A DNA stretch of 64,000 nucleotides from Clavaria fumosa (taxonomy: Eukaryota; Basidiomycota; Agaricomycetes; Agaricales; Clavariaceae), in NCBI GenBank assembly GCA_951802425.1, contig OX637795.1, positions 1,240,001 through 1,304,000 of the forward strand. Direction: 5' to 3'. This document shows, one piece after another, positions 33,401 through 45,622 of this stretch. The position numbers were made by a program, and so were the translations under genes. Within the stretch, counting starts at the first letter, position 1. Each line of letters starts with the position of its first letter. The notes beneath the pieces were generated by a model. The model was not told where the DNA came from. It worked only from the letters and a program-made list of their open reading frames with translations, and made no database searches.

Positions 33401-34882
33401 GTGCAGGTTTTCCCGGAAATGGAAGTCCGTGTGTCATTCACATCGGAAATGGAGACGCTACTCCAGAAAAATAGCGCGGTACACATACAGAAGCCGGAGG
33501 AGCTTGATGATGAGTGGACACGAGATCGTGCTGGACTCTGGCGAAAGGGGATAGTCACTTGGGTCCCCCTAGGAGCTCGTGAGGCCGTTCTCGAGTTTGA
33601 GCATGACCTCCCTGCTGCTGGACACCCTGGGCCTCGGAAGTTGAGAGCAGCACTAGTGAAGGGTTATTGGTGGCCAGACATGGTTAAAGATGCAGATCGG
33701 TATGCCCAGGGGTGTGAGACATGCCAGCGGACGAAGCCTGACCGTACCAAGCATGCTGCCCCACTGCACCCCCATCTGGTGCCCGATGGTCCCTGGTCGG
33801 TGATCTCATGGGACATAGTTGGTCCCCTCCCCCTCTCCCGTGGACATAATGCCATCCTTGTTATTGTCGACAAATTCACAAAACGGACACTGCTCGAAGC
33901 GATCGGGCTCGACCTCACAGGACTTGGAGCGGCGCGTCTCCTCCGGGATCGAGTGTTTCGTGACCATGGAGTCCCTCACAAGGTTGTGAGTGACCGGGGG
34001 TCCCAGTTCGTGTCCCGCTTCATGAAGGAGTTCTACTCCATGATCCGGGTAAAGGCAAATCCAAGTACTGCCTTTCATCCGCAGACTGATGGACAGACGG
34101 AACAGGCGAACCAGGAGATGGAGATCTATCTCCGGGCTTACGTGGACCATCTCCAGGATGACTGGGCTGAATGGTTGTCCACTGCAGAGTTTGCTCTTAA
34201 TAATCGTGAGCACTCAGCGACAGGACAGACACCTTTCTTCCTCGATTATGGACGACACCCATGGAATGGGGGGCTCCGGCCACCTTCTGAGGTGAACCCG
34301 GCAGCGGACGAGTGGATGGCTAAGCTCATGGAGTCCCGAAGAGCAGCCAAGGAGGCAATGGAGAAAGCAGTGGCAGCGATGAAGAAGAGCTATGATAAGG
34401 GGAAACGCCCAAGTCGGGAGTACTCTGAGGGAGATCTGGTCTGGCTGGATACTAGAAACTTGAAGATGGACCGGCCCTGTAAAAAGCTTGACAACAAGAG
34501 AGCAGGCCCCTTTGCAGTTGAGGAGAAGGTGGGACCTGCTGGGTATCGCCTCAAGCTCCCTCGGGCCTGGCGCATCCATCGGGTCTTCAATGAGTTGCTG
34601 TTGACACCATACCACCCCCCTTCCTTCCCTTCTCAGAACCTGCCTCCCCCTCCGCCCCCTACGATTGATGATGACCACCTGGAGTATGATGTGGAGGCGA
34701 TCCTTGATGTTAAGAAGGTGGGGCGTGGAGTGAGATACCTGGTGAAGTGGTTGGGATACCCTGTAGAGGAGAACACTTGGGAGCCACAACGGAACCTCAC
34801 CAATGTGGCACTGCTTCTCCGGGACTTCTTCCTTGCTCACCCCGACAAGGCCAAGCTAGCTGGTCAGGACGCCCAGCCTTAA
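30434..34882 (+). pseudogene. gag-pol: Fused Gag-Pol polyprotein of element D with four TGA codons
   Basis: One frame of 1483 codons from ATG 30434 to TAA 34882. Gag ends with the knuckle CFRCHQTGHAVRFC (about 31167). Protease is LVDSGCTNCFMDLEW (about 31595). RT has KIDAKGGF and YVDDVIVF. RNase H has VETDASNLATGG. Integrase has the HHCC zinc motif (GHPGPRKL, CETCQRTKP) and DDE residues in SWDIVGPLP, VSDRGSQFVS and DGQTEQANQEME. The chromodomain is VRYLVKWLGYPVEENTW. In-frame TGA at 30830, 31049, 32195 and 32768 each sit where Arg (CGA) would be expected in the family. Gag and pol need no frameshift here, in contrast to family A/B. Confidence 0.92.
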
Positions 34883-34893
34883 GAGGGGGGTGA

Positions 34894-35184
34894 TGTTAGG
34901 ATCGCTTATGTAAGCCATCCCAAAGTGCAGTTGTGGAGAAACTGGGGAGGGTTGTTGGAAGGTCACATGACCTGTGGCTGGGTCGGATTATGTAATCATG
35001 TAAGATCACATGACCTGGGGCCTGGGCGCATCACGTGATCCGAGGGTCCGAGCGTGGGAAAGTCGGCAAGTGCCGAAGCGTTCGCTATAAGTACTTTCGC
35101 TTTTCCTTTTTTGTACTCTTTTCCCCTTATCTTAGTATTGTCGTCATGACCTTACGCTTAAGTTGTGTGAGACCCAGTCTGATA
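34894..35184 (+). repeat. 3' LTR of element D
   Basis: It is preceded by the polypurine tract aagaggggggtga (34881-34893). It has the same length as the 5' LTR and is followed by the TSD ctgga (35185-35189). The three differences from the 5' LTR all keep the CpG form at two sites and lose it at one, so mutation occurred in both copies after insertion. Confidence 0.92.
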
Positions 35185-35189
35185 CTGGA

Positions 35190-35690
35190 ACTGTGCAGAA
35201 GAGGGAGAATCAAGCAGGGCTGCATTGGCAAGTCAAACCAGTCAAGTAAAAAGTAAAAAGGTTCACTCATTCAAGCTTACTTGGATGGATGTGGAGTGAA
35301 CTGATGGTGAGGTTATGGGACCTGACATCTCTGGCATCTACAGCAGTTTGTTGGATGTTGGGGGGGGAGTGATAAGCTTCTTACTTAGACTCACATATGG
35401 TTGAGTGATCATAAGTCTGTTGCATGACCAAGGACACCGGTGGCATGCCAGTCACCTGAATGTCTGCAAGAGATCAGGCTGCGAGTGAGATCAAACGGCC
35501 CTGCAACCTCGCAAACCACTCACTTGCTGTAGCATGATCTTCATTTAGTGAGGGTAGATCCTCACGACTGATACCCTGTGCCATGGGTGAGGGCTGCAGC
35601 ACGGAATGTTGAAGGCGACGAGCCTTCGAGCTTATCGATGGCTCAGAGCACAACATGATGTGTGACATGTTGTGTGACACTGACATTGAC
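35190..35690 (-). other. Probable 5' continuation of the NLR-like gene
   Basis: Beside element D on minus, cttctgcacag forms a plausible acceptor a few bases before the P-loop exon. Upstream, a 70-codon ORF (35686-35474) contains SREDLPSLNEDHATASEWF and ARLQGRLISLAA. It has no recognised domain. It may encode the N-terminal part of the receptor or be unrelated. I cannot fix a start codon. Confidence 0.3.
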
Positions 35691-35719
35691 TGTTCTGTTC
35701 GTCACGGTGGCTGTTCCGT

Positions 35720-36370
35720 GGACTACATCGCTCACCTCCAGCGCATGCAGGCCTGCAACCAGCAGAGCCTGCCCGAGAACTATACCACGAAGTGCGTCGC
35801 CCTCCTCCTTCACCCGGCCGCCGCCCCGCTTCGCACTGACTCGCTGCGCGCGGGCCCCGCGCGCTCACCTGGCCGCCGCTCACCTACGTCGCCGAGGACC
35901 AGAAGGGCCGTATCGTCGGCTACGTGCTCACGAAGTTGTGCATGCGCCGCCCCCGTTCTCGTTCGCCCGCCCCGACCCCTCCACCGTGTCTGCGTGCGCT
36001 GACCGGGGAGGAAGAGTCCGCGCAGGAGGCGCCGCACGGGCACGTCACCTCTGTCGCCGTCCTGCGTACCGGCGCCTCGGTCTCGCGGAGAAGCTCTTGC
36101 TGCAGCGCCGTGTATGGCACCCTCCCCCCCGTTCACGCTTCCGCTAATCGTGTTCGTGACGCCCCTGCCACAGAGGAGGTCATGGCGGCCGTCTACGGCT
36201 GCTCGTGCGCGTCTCGAACCGCTGCGCTCTACCGCGACACGCTGGGGTTTGCCGTGCAGGGCGTCGAGAAGAAGTACCACCCGCGTGCGCGGCTGACCGA
36301 TTTATTTATTGATGGCACAGACGCCGATGGCGAGGAAGCGTATGCGATGAGGCTGGCGTTAACAGGCACC
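35720..36370 (+). pseudogene. NAA10: Relic of NatA catalytic subunit (N-alpha-acetyltransferase 10)
   Basis: Pieces in order match the Naa10/Ard1 GNAT fold: MQACNQQSLPENYT (35747), LTWPPLTYVAEDQKGRIVGY (about 35860-35920), HGHVTSVAVLRT (36037) then RRLGLAEKLLLQ (about 36070), ALYRDTLGFAVQGVEKKYH (36227) and DADGEEAYAMRLAL (about 36320). Some gaps look like introns (for example 36297-36319 with donor gtgcgc and acceptor ggcacag). A 4-bp deletion after VLRT, where the acetyl-CoA loop begins, and the loss of most of the YVSLHVR strand break the frame. In life the enzyme acetylates N-termini co-translationally. A functional copy must exist elsewhere; this one is decayed and GC-rich. Confidence 0.72.
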
Positions 36371-36426
36371 ACCATAGAGACGTGGTGGTATCCCGTATCA
36401 TTGGCTACTGCTTTACGAGATCATGG

Positions 36427-37731
36427 CTACGCGCATCCACATCTGCCCCGTCCTGCGTCTCTGCCGGGGCGTCCCCGGCTGCCTGATTCCTTGTCATAGC
36501 TTGCGCACCCGACTCTTCGTATGGGCCACGCGGTCTCAAGGCCCAGCCGGTAGTACCCGTTGGTGGTGGCGGCGCCGAACATGCCCGTGTGCGCCCAAAT
36601 CTCGTCCGACGCAAGCGTGTTAGACGCCGGCACGAAGCGCGCGGAAAAGGGGGACCCGTGCGGCGGGAGCAGCACGGAGGTCCGTTCGGTGCGCTGCCGC
36701 GGAAGATAGACGTGTAGAGACTAGTGGAGCAGCGGCTCATCTTGCGCGTATTTCCTACACACCTTGTACACACTTTCTGAATACGACGCCACACCCCTTC
36801 TTGACGCCGACGCGCCGCCTTAGCGACGTCTCGTCCCACAGATGGCCGACGTCCTTGAAGTGGTCTGTGATCCAGCCGTATCCCGACGTGAGGTCCGCGT
36901 GTTTCTGGTAGGTCGGCGGTGCTCGCGAGGAGGCGCCGCCAACGGCGAGCGCAGCCGCGCCCCAGCCTCGGGGGGCGGACGGCGACGGCGACGGCGTGGA
37001 CGTGGGCGCGTCCCCGACCCAAAAACGCGCCCAACACCACCGCGGGTTAGAGGGAGGGCCATGCACCGGGGTGTCAAACGCGATGCATGCGACGACCTTG
37101 GGCCAGAGGGGGGCGTCCCGGCCCGGACGCGAGCTGGCGAATCCGAGGAGGGCGTCGGCGGCGAGCAGGCCGCCCATGCTGCGGTGGGCGGACGGCGGGT
37201 CGGTGAGAAAAGGTGCGACCTTCGCGAGGGGGGGAGGGGGGATGGGTATGCAATGCATGTTGTGCTTACCTGTGCCCACAAAGGATGACGACATGGGCCT
37301 TACCCGCGCCACCGCCCTCGCCTTGCGCGACCTCCGGGTTGACGACCCATGTCGTGAGCCAGTCCGAAAACCGGGCAATGGCCTCTGTCTACATTAAACC
37401 TCAGTTAAACCCCCTTCACTGCCCGAAAGGCTGCGTGGACACCGTCGCGCGGCTCCAGACGGCGCTGAGTGACGTACAAATGTGAGTCTTCAGCACGAGA
37501 CAGTGTGCAGCCAGAGTCTAGGAGAGAGTGTACGCCTCATACGCAGGGAAGACGTGGTGTCGAGGCTTTTGAATCTGCGCGACACGAGTCAGCGCGGTTT
37601 CGAACGGCTTGCTCGGCTTGCTCGGCTGTCCTGCGATCGCGCACCCAGCCGTGGATGAAGACGACGATGAGCAGACTTGTTGATGGGTGGTTGGGATAGA
37701 AGTTGATTCTGTAATCAGTATCGAGTCGCAT
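36427..37731 (-). pseudogene. Fungal alpha/beta-hydrolase (DUF676/lipase-like), probably decayed
   Basis: From 37731: SLLIVVFIHGW (oxyanion strand), a frame change, then HHVFPAYEAYTLS. After a gap, AHVVILCGHS is completed across an intron (37269-37179, gtaagc..ccgcag) to give the nucleophile elbow G-H-S-M-G-G, followed by LAADALLGFASS and LWPKVVACIAFDTP. Then come ITDHFKDVGHLWDE, a possible 50-bp intron near 36765, and SARFVPASNTLASDEIWAHT, GMFGAATTNGYYRLGLETA, ending at 36427. The frame break between HGW and HHVFP and a divergent centre after DTP suggest a pseudogene. It is convergent with the NAA10 relic. Confidence 0.6.
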
Positions 37732-37756
37732 TGCAAGACCTCTCCGCTGGGTCCAA

Positions 37757-39500
37757 CTACTTCAACGGATGGAGGCCTTCCTCACGCGGTTGACAGTGCC
37801 TCGACTGTTCGATTGAGGGGGATGGGAGGGCGGCGCATATCGGTAACGGAGAAGATCTGAGGCAACGGGCTGTTGTACGAGAAACGCCACTAACGCATGA
37901 GTTCGTGCCATTGAAATGCTCGGCGATGGAGGGGATGTGGGGTATTGGAAACTTGGGAACAAATACAGGTGCGTCGATGGCCTGCGCTGTCAGATGGCTG
38001 GAGAGTTTGGGGCGAGTGCTGCTCGTGATGAATTTGAAGGCGGGCGAGTAAGGCGATTGACGCACAGAGAAACTCGTAGGCCATTCACCAGTCTTTCCCC
38101 ACACCCCGTGCGACCTCACACCATACCAGGCATCGGCGGTCTGCCCCCTTCGCCCGCTGCATCTGCTGCGCGGATTCTGCAATCGAACGACCAGCACGAG
38201 GACACCAGGGGCGCTGAACACTCGTCGCTTCTTCAAATGGGTGGGTAAGCCCAGAAAAACTAGCTCCTATGCACGCTTTTTCCATCGCTCCCCGCCGCCC
38301 TTCCTGGCGGTGCCTCCGGCGACGATGCCCTCAAGTCCCAAAATAACTGGAAGGCAATACGAACACCACGCGTCGGCAGCCCTCCCCAACGAGGACTACA
38401 ACCGACCTGGGGCGCCTCTACCTCCGCCGCTGCGGCAGCGGATCGCTTGGACTCCGAAGCCGACTCCGCAGGCCGGCCGACGACGGCGGACCCTTCCCAT
38501 GCGTCCCGCGACTGCTCCCAGCTGTCGGCCGCGCTACGGGGAGTTCGAGATCCAGTGCGCAAGACGTCCGCGTCGTGCTGGCGGCAACCCCTCCCGTGTG
38601 GCGCCCGGGCTGTCTTCTGGGCGGATCCCGCGGGGGTGGGGGGGGGGCGTGTTCTGCCCGACGGACCGCCCGACCCGCACACGTCAGCCACGGCTGGTCC
38701 GGACGGCCCGCGTTTTGGCGGCCCTCCCCGTGCCAGGCTCGACGCCTGCACCGACGCGCCACGCGCCACGCGCCACCGGCGCCGACCGCGCGCATGAGCC
38801 CCGAGCCGCGGGCGGCGCGCGCCTTGCAGCGCGAGGCAAACACGTCTATGCTGAGCGCGTCACCGGGCGGGTCCGCACCGCACCGCACCGCACCGGACCC
38901 AGCAGCCCGGGGAAGGCAGCCCTTGTTCGAGCGGCCCCCTCCAGCGGGGCACACCACCACTCCTTGGAATCCAGCAGCGCCATCCTGCGAACGGGTTCCC
39001 GAGCACATCACACGGCCTTTCCACGAGCGGGCTGCTCTCTCTTGACGACGGTGACGGCCCCCGAGCAAAGCCCGCACCCGTCGCGCACCCGTCGCACCCG
39101 TCGCACCGCCTCTCCCCCCTCCGCCCCCGTTTTCGTGCCGTCCCGCCCTGCAACGCCAGTGGGGCGGTGGCGGTGGTGGAGCAGCCAGCCCACACCCGTT
39201 CTACGCGCCCAAGACGCCGCACACACATTTCTGGTTCGGCGCGGTCCCGACGCCGCCATTGACCCCCCCCCCCCCCGCCGTGGGTGGCCGATGAGTACAG
39301 CCCCATATATACGATCGCGCGGCCGCCCCTGCCGCGGGTATGGGGATACGCGTAGCCCAGGCCCAAGCACCGGCCGTATTTGTTCCCTTTCGGACAGACG
39401 CGCGAGACGCCGCTGAATCCCGCGAGCCGCGCCCTTCATCCCCCGCGGTCTTCTCGGGTACCGGGAAGAGCCCCCGATCTATACGTGTTTTCGGACATGA
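37757..39500. other. GC-rich stretch without a recognisable gene
   Basis: Very high GC, so long ORFs are open in several frames on both strands by chance (for example 38241-39416 plus and 39077-38418 minus). None shows a domain I know, and no frame has consistent intron signals. A C run lies near 39265-39280. It could be a decayed host exon cluster like its left neighbours. Confidence 0.45.
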
Positions 39501-39520
39501 TCTCGCGTCAGTTCTAGCAC

Positions 39521-39547
39521 TTTTTTTTTTTTTTTTTTTTTTTTTTT
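39521..39547. repeat. 27-base T run
   Basis: An uninterrupted T homopolymer separates the GC-rich block from more ordinary DNA. It could be the minus-strand poly(A) of an old retrotransposed cDNA, but no target duplication was found. Confidence 0.85.
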
Positions 39548-39549
39548 GG

Positions 39550-41430
39550 TTTTGGCAAGGGTGTCTCGATGCAATTTTGCACCATGTTCTGTAGATGGTC
39601 ATGCACTCCCTCAAGTTGCCCTAAGGCGCCTAGCTCTGCCAACTGACACGCGCCCGATAAGTCGTAAGCGACCCTGCGGAGCCCCATGTATATTCCTGCT
39701 AACAAGTTGGCAGGTCTTACAAACGGACTCTGCATTTCACTGTTTTGAGACTTTGGGCAGGATGTTGTGTGATCGTGTGAACTTACTTCCTCTTACACTA
39801 CTGCGCTCTTAGTCTCGTGAACGTTTCTGCTTGGGCTTGGAGAGATCTGGTCCTTCTCATACCCGCTTGCTTGAACAGTAAGCCATATCGCAAAGGTGTT
39901 CAGATAACAGTCGCGGGGATCGACGTTCCGTTTCTGGGTTCGTGGTCTATTATTCCGCTGAGAATACTTCGGGTTCCTGTGGTCTGTGCAGCAGCAGACA
40001 ACCTCTGTACGCGGCACGAGCAGGTCACTAAATCAGATCATGCAAGGTCGTACTGTACCGGTCGTTGTAGCAGAGCCCTACCCTCTACCCTTCCCTCGTC
40101 CACGGGATCCTCCACTCTCTTCGCCTCTCTCGTCGCCTCTCTTTTCCAACCCCTTTGCAACTCGTTGGTGCGTGGGCGGTACGGTTGGAAACTGCAGAAA
40201 TATGAACCCCCATGCTTTTTGTTCCCTCCATCTCACCGCCACTCTGAGGCTCTGAGGCCGAACAGCGCCTTGGCGGGCGGTAGTAAAGCACGACTTGACT
40301 TTTGGTAAACCCAGTCCAGGGAGAAAACGTATTAGCGCCAGGGATACAGGCGGCGAGAGAGGAGTGGGTTGAAACGTCAGGGCAACAGCAAATTCACTGC
40401 ATGGTGAAGGACGAAACAGGCGTCACTTCTTATCGATACTGAGCCCAAACACTGCTCAGCTTGTCTGTACCAACGCATGGGTTCTTCATTTCCGAACTTA
40501 TCGCCACACATACAAATGTGATGTCATTCTCCAGAGAGGCGATGAAGTTCTTGCCTTTCCGTGATTGGGACATCGGAAAACAGCTGGCGGAGGAACGGTT
40601 AAATTTTTTCGATAGTCAGGTGTAGGGGCAAAGATGGGTCCAATCGTGATCTCACAAGGAGGTGCCAAGAAGTCATGCCCAAGTATGTGGCGAACATCCA
40701 TGCTTCGGAATACGAAATAGAAATTGATGCGATCACCTAATCTCCCGGTGTTTGCCAGCTTCGTCACCCCCATACACATGAATGACATACCCCTTTCAAG
40801 CTGCGGCACGACATGCAACTAACTGGCTGCAGGGAAGTCGAAACCCCGAAATCCTTCAATTCCCAAATGCTGAGTAGTATTGGAGGGGGGGATGGTCTCT
40901 GTTTAAGAGGTGCCGGTGTTCGTCGTATGTTCGGCAGTTGTGAAATATATGGTCTCGAAAGCGCGTGAGTGGAGTGACAGGGATGGTGGTCTCCGCAGAG
41001 GCATTTTGGTTTGTATGGGATGTTCATGCGAGCGTAATAGGGAGGGTTGTAACCACCCTTGCGACACGAGCTTGGAGCGTTTCTCTGCGTGGTAGGAACG
41101 TGACGAGTTGGAAAGGAACTAGAACTAGTTTGAAACTGAGGTAGCATACAGTATACCGATATTCGGATGATTCGCCACCGCTACTGGACACACGGTGGTG
41201 AGGTTTCAAGGAAATATACAACTCCTTTCTCTTACAGTGCATCCAAATGTAGAAGGGCAACAACGGCCATTTACTTTCACTTTCGCATATAAAGAGACAG
41301 TCCCAGAGAGAGAGATACAACCCCCACCCCACACATACACACATAGAGGCAACAAAGATAATAAAATGGGTAAAGATAGGGTGCGTCGTTTTTTTTTTTC
41401 ATCGGTCTTACTGTAATACATACTGATATC
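39550..41430. other. Unassigned stretch
   Basis: Mixed composition with only short ORFs and no protein motif I recognise. 41305-41345 is a low-complexity ga / cacaca patch and 41391-41400 a T run. Some may be UTR or intron sequence of the small gene ending at 41719. Confidence 0.4.
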
Positions 41431-41431
41431 C

Positions 41432-41719
41432 ATTTTTGGAAAGGGCAACAAGCCCCAGTCTACGATTGAGGATATACAAGCTCAAGTAGAGATGATTGAA
41501 CCATATGTAACTGCGGCCTCACCTCACGACCCCGAATTGAAGAAGGAGTGGGAGGCATGGAAGCGTGAACTGGAGAAGCGTGCAAAGGAGCTAGGCGATG
41601 AGATCGATGCCAGTGAGGAGCGAAAGGTTGATCAGGACGGCGATGCAATTATGCAAAATGATGAGCAGCAAGATGAAGTAGATGAGCTTGAGGATATGAT
41701 GTCAAGTACAACCATCTGA
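41432..41719 (+). CDS. Hypothetical acidic protein, last exon
   Basis: The frame IFGKGNKPQSTIEDIQAQV leads into MIEPYVTAASPHDPELKKEW, EAWKRELEKRAKELGDE and an acidic end EVDELEDMMSSTTI, stop TGA at 41717. The first in-frame ATG is 41492, but the frame is open upstream, so this is more likely a terminal exon. The composition (helical, Lys/Glu-rich, then Asp/Glu-rich) looks like real coding sequence. Family not recognised. It is followed by AT-rich DNA. Confidence 0.45.
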   Translation: MFGKGNKPQSTIEDIQAQVEMIEPYVTAASPHDPELKKEWEAWKRELEKRAKELGDEIDASEERKVDQDGDAIMQNDEQQDEVDELEDMMSSTTI

Positions 41720-42801
41720 GAGGAGCGGCATAAATATCCTTTTTTGGCAATCTAGCATGTGACTTTATTTTATTTTATTTTTTAATCGGGTTTAAACCTG
41801 TTTACTATAGTCTAATCTGTGGCCCGAGCACCTCAGAGTCGTACGTCCTCTGGCATCCGTGCCTCCTACCTCCTCTGGCATCCGTGCCCCCTACACTCCA
41901 TGCGTCTCTTTACTCTCACATACCACGCCCTGTGCGTCTCACGCCCCGTGCGTCCAGATGCCCCGCATCCACTTCTCTATGCCCCGTGCATCTTAGAGGC
42001 TCATAACCTCTCTCGTCTCTTGCTCTGTGCATCTCAGAGGCTCATACCGCCTCCCTCTCTCTCTCCTAATCTAATCTTACACTTTGCTTACCTTTCTTTC
42101 TCTCTGCTTATCAGTGTTTATCGTTGGAGCCTTGCTTCCATGCCGCCCGGCTCTCTTTCTCCTTTCATCCTAGTGCCCGCTCTTCATCTGAGTCATTTCT
42201 CCTTTCTTAAATGTGAGGGACACCAAGTTCACCTCTTTGCCTCCTCTCTTGCCCTCGGTGTCCCTTACGTATGTTGTTCTCTCTCAGTTTTCCCTCTTTG
42301 CTCTCATCTTTTGTCTCTTACTAGCCTCGCATCTGCACTATTTGTGTCGCTACCCTCCCGCCCTCCCTGTGTACTGTAGTCATGTTTGTTGTTCTTTACC
42401 GGCCCACTCATCAATCTCACCTGCAGGCACTTTGTTTGTGCCGTGATTGCCTAATCAGCCCATTCACTCAGGCTCGTCCTCCTTGCTTGGTCATCAGATT
42501 AGTCAGCATTTCTATACCGCAACATGTAGCTATGACAAAGATGCTGTTGAAGATCAAGCAGAGCGCGAAACTTTATTTTAGATTTTTCATTGCGACGCAA
42601 GTCGTGCGATACTGCTCAGTACAGACATCCGACTGAGCAGTAAGTAAAATTTCTCTATACAAGCCTTTTACACTTTCTTATTGTGACGGCTACCTATAGA
42701 TACACTTACATTTCAGGTAGCTATCCTATTAGGAATTAGGATCAGTACGGACATCCGACTGAGCAATACACTTACATTTCAGGGCATATCTTCTATAGAT
42801 T
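41720..42801. other. CT-rich region upstream of copia E, possible LTR/leader
   Basis: It contains repeated cctctggcatccgtgcc (near 41849 and 41873) and two copies of acacttacatttcag (about 42700 and 42766). Two similar blocks gacatccgactgagca occur near 42625 and 42749. The position before gag of E suggests its 5' LTR and leader, perhaps starting tgtggcccgagc near 41818. No 3' LTR is left in the window for comparison, so boundaries are unproven. Confidence 0.35.
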
Positions 42802-44327
42802 ATGAGACCCGCTCCCTCTCACGAAGACTCTATCCCCGCTCAAAGCTCCCCCTTCGCGATAGTAAAACTACGCGACGATGGGTCCAACTGGCCGGACTAC
42901 GAAATGAAAGCGAAGACGGCTATGGGAGCAAAAGGGTTGATTAGACACGTTGAAGGGACAGCAAGGAGGCCCTTACCTTTCGATATTGAGAATGGAAGAC
43001 CAGTCACGGAACCCGGAAAGGTCGCCACACGCTCAGACATTCAAGATCTAGAGCGTGCTATGGACGATTTTGAGCAAAAGGAATATGCGGCGCGGCATAT
43101 CATGCTTACCACTGTATCCCCGCGACTCTCTACAATGCTCCGAGCCAATTCATCTGCCGCTCAGATGTGGCAACAGATCGTATCCGATGCTACAAAGAAA
43201 AGTAAAGTTCACCAAGTTGATACGCGACGCCGCCTGCAAGAAATGCGCTGCCCCGAGGGTGGAGACATGCGCGCGCACCTCAATGCGATGACCAATCTTC
43301 GCAACAAACTGGAAGTGATTGGCGGATCTGTTAACGACGATGATACACGTTAGCTTACCTCTCAGCTATCGCCCCCTACTTCAATCCATCCTTCACGCCG
43401 CAGACATGAACGAAAAACCGGTCGACCCGAACTACCTGATCAGAATTATCCTTGAGGAAAATCACCAGCGAGAGATCACTCACGGGCTATCGAAATCGGG
43501 CCAGGCCGCCTTCCAGACCAACAAAAACCGTCAAAGAGGGAGAGGAAACAAAGATTCAGGCCAAAACAAACACTGCGATAACTGCAAACGCACCAATCAT
43601 AACACAGAGGATTGCTTTGCCAAAGGTGGACCCAAGGAGGGCCAACGCCCTCCCTGGGGCAAGAACAAGCGAAGTGGAGCGAGAGCTACGACGACGAATG
43701 AGAAGAAAGAAGATGCGGACGAGTGGGTAGCGTTCACCTGTTCTTCTACCCCCACGGACCTCACTGCCAAGACGACACATGCTTGTTCACACGTCACCGC
43801 GATCCTTGATAGTGGCGCGACCGCGCACTTTACTCCTTTGAGAGAAAAGTTGATCAATTTCCAGAAGACATCTCCCAGGCCCGTCACTGCCGCAGATGGT
43901 GGAGAGTTCAACGGTATCGGGTGTGGTGACATGCCTGTAGAAGTCGTGAATGGATCAAAAGTATCAAAATTACTCCTCAAGGACGTCATCTACTCACCAA
44001 AGCTCGCGTTCACCCTCGTCTCCATCGGTCGCCTTGATGACTCTGGATGTACCGCGGCGTTCGGCAACGGTCACTGTACCATCAGACGTTCTGATGGAAG
44101 GGAGATCGCTCGTGTGAAGAAAGTGCATGGCCTATACCAGTTAAACGGTACTACGCACAAACATGCCCCACTACACGCCAACGCGGCCACACAGAGGCTT
44201 ACAATAACGGAAGCGCATCGCACACTAGGGCATATCAACGTCGGGAGCGTTAGACACACAATAAAAACTGGAAAAATTACCGGAATAACTCTTGACGAGG
44301 ATTCTGAATTTGAGTTTTGCGACACGT
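42802..44327 (+). pseudogene. gag-pol: Copia E gag, protease and start of integrase
   Basis: MRPAPSHEDSIPAQ begins at 42802. Capsid-like sequence runs to 43353, where a frameshift near 43345 occurs; the frame resumes with SLPLSYRPLLQSIL. Zinc knuckle CDNCKRTNHNTEDC is near 43574. The protease AILDSGATAHFTP is near 43800 (DSG active site). The pre-integrase domain starts at HRTLGHINVGSVRH, 44218. It is cut at 44327 by the 5' LTR of C inside the zinc-binding region of integrase (C-x2-C completed after C). Confidence 0.88.
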
Positions 44328-45233
44328 TGTAAGGATAATATGCGGTTTAAACATAGAAACATGACAGATACCAATCATCCAGATATTTCGGGATCCAAAG
44401 CAATCGCATCCGATACGATCCGATAACAATCCGACACCGTCTGATAACGACCGATACTTATCCGACATCGGACTCTCCGGTCTCCAACTCCCCATCAAGA
44501 TCACAGCCCGCAGGTCACACATACCGCCTACACCCCTCTATTTCATCACTCCAGCATGGTCAGCGCTCGACATACTCACTATTCCATTCCCATTCCTCTA
44601 TTTCATATACATGCTGTAAATTTCATATTGTGATCCCTTTCAACCATCCGATCATTGAAACGTTTCAAACCCTTTGCAGTGCCTTGTCCATTGTTCCTAG
44701 TACCCCTTTGCTGTACCAGTCTCACTCTCCTTGATTTTACAAGTGGTCCGGATGTACACCGATCATCGGACACTTCATTCCTCCGAACTGCATAACTCTT
44801 TTATGATACATGACCTCTATATGACCTTGCACATGATACCGCATTACCTTCTGTAGCTTCCGGAAACTTCCGTAGAACCGGATTTGCTGTACTTACGAAA
44901 ATGTACTTAAGTATGTACCAGGTTCTATGGTAATCCAGCTTTTTGAATGCCCACATCGTGCTGTGATTTTTAGCAAGCTCACCTTTCGTCGTACCTATTG
45001 ATCCACTGGCCTTCGTCGTCGCCGGCCCCTTGAACCTTCGATCCAAACATCGGACTCTATCGGATCCGATACCGGATACTCCGGACAATGTATATTTTCA
45101 CTCTCTGAACCTTTTGCACTCAACCTCCACATCCTCCAAGGTTCTGTCTAGTGTACCTGTTGTGTAATAAGACCCCCTGAAGAACCCGGCTGCGAACATC
45201 TATTTGCAGCCAACACCTGTACAGCCTACTACA
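44328..45233 (+). repeat. 5' LTR of element C
   Basis: TGTAAGGATAAT...CCTACTACA. Compared with the 3' LTR it has lost CpG at most of the about 16 differing sites (TG or CA here, CG there). Confidence 0.93.
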
Positions 45234-45255
45234 ATTTTGGAGCCCACCGCGAGGG
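45234..45255 (+). promoter_or_regulatory. Probable tRNA primer-binding site of element C
   Basis: Three bases after the LTR comes ttggagcccaccgcgagg. TGG at its start would pair with a tRNA 3' CCA end. The tRNA species was not identified. This contrasts with the self-complementary sites of D and A/B. Confidence 0.5.
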
Positions 45256-45622
45256 GGTCGTAACAACGTCTTCACTACAGCCTTCAAGGATTCCCAGAGG
45301 CTCCTCCGCTTTCCAGCCTCGACGCTCCGAACGTCTGAGAAGTCGAAACCCGGATCGAATCACAGAACCACCGCACTCCGAACCTCCCAGAGAAGTAATT
45401 GAAACTTCCCACTTTCTTCCATCGGACATTCCCAGTATTTCATCCATTGTTTACTCCCACACGAGCTTCGCCACCCCGGTTACCTCATTACCACAGATCT
45501 TCGAAGAACCACACTCACCGCTCACACCACTACCCCTCGAACTGAACACCTTACAATTTCCAACTGACGAACCACAGAATCCTCTCGACGCCATACAAGA
45601 ACTTCCTCACACAGCAATACCA

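Larger units (their letters stand above)
29569..35184 (+). mobile_element. Complete Ty3/gypsy chromovirus D, TSD ctgga
   Basis: Two 291-bp LTRs (29569-29859 and 34894-35184) flank one continuous Gag-Pol frame (30434-34882) with a chromodomain. The TSD ctgga is at 29564-29568 and 35185-35189. The LTRs begin TGTTAGG and end CTGATA rather than CA. The primer site is complementary to the LTR itself. It interrupts the NLR-like gene a few bases inside the P-loop exon. There is no antisense gene, unlike A/B and C. LTR divergence is 3 of 291 by eye, so it is recent, but four TGA codons make it non-autonomous. Confidence 0.95.

Noticed and set aside
38241..39416. 391-codon plus-strand ORF in the GC-rich block
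   Set aside because: Stops are rare in several frames because of high GC; the product is Pro/Arg/Ala low-complexity with no domain, and equally long ORFs exist on the other strand.
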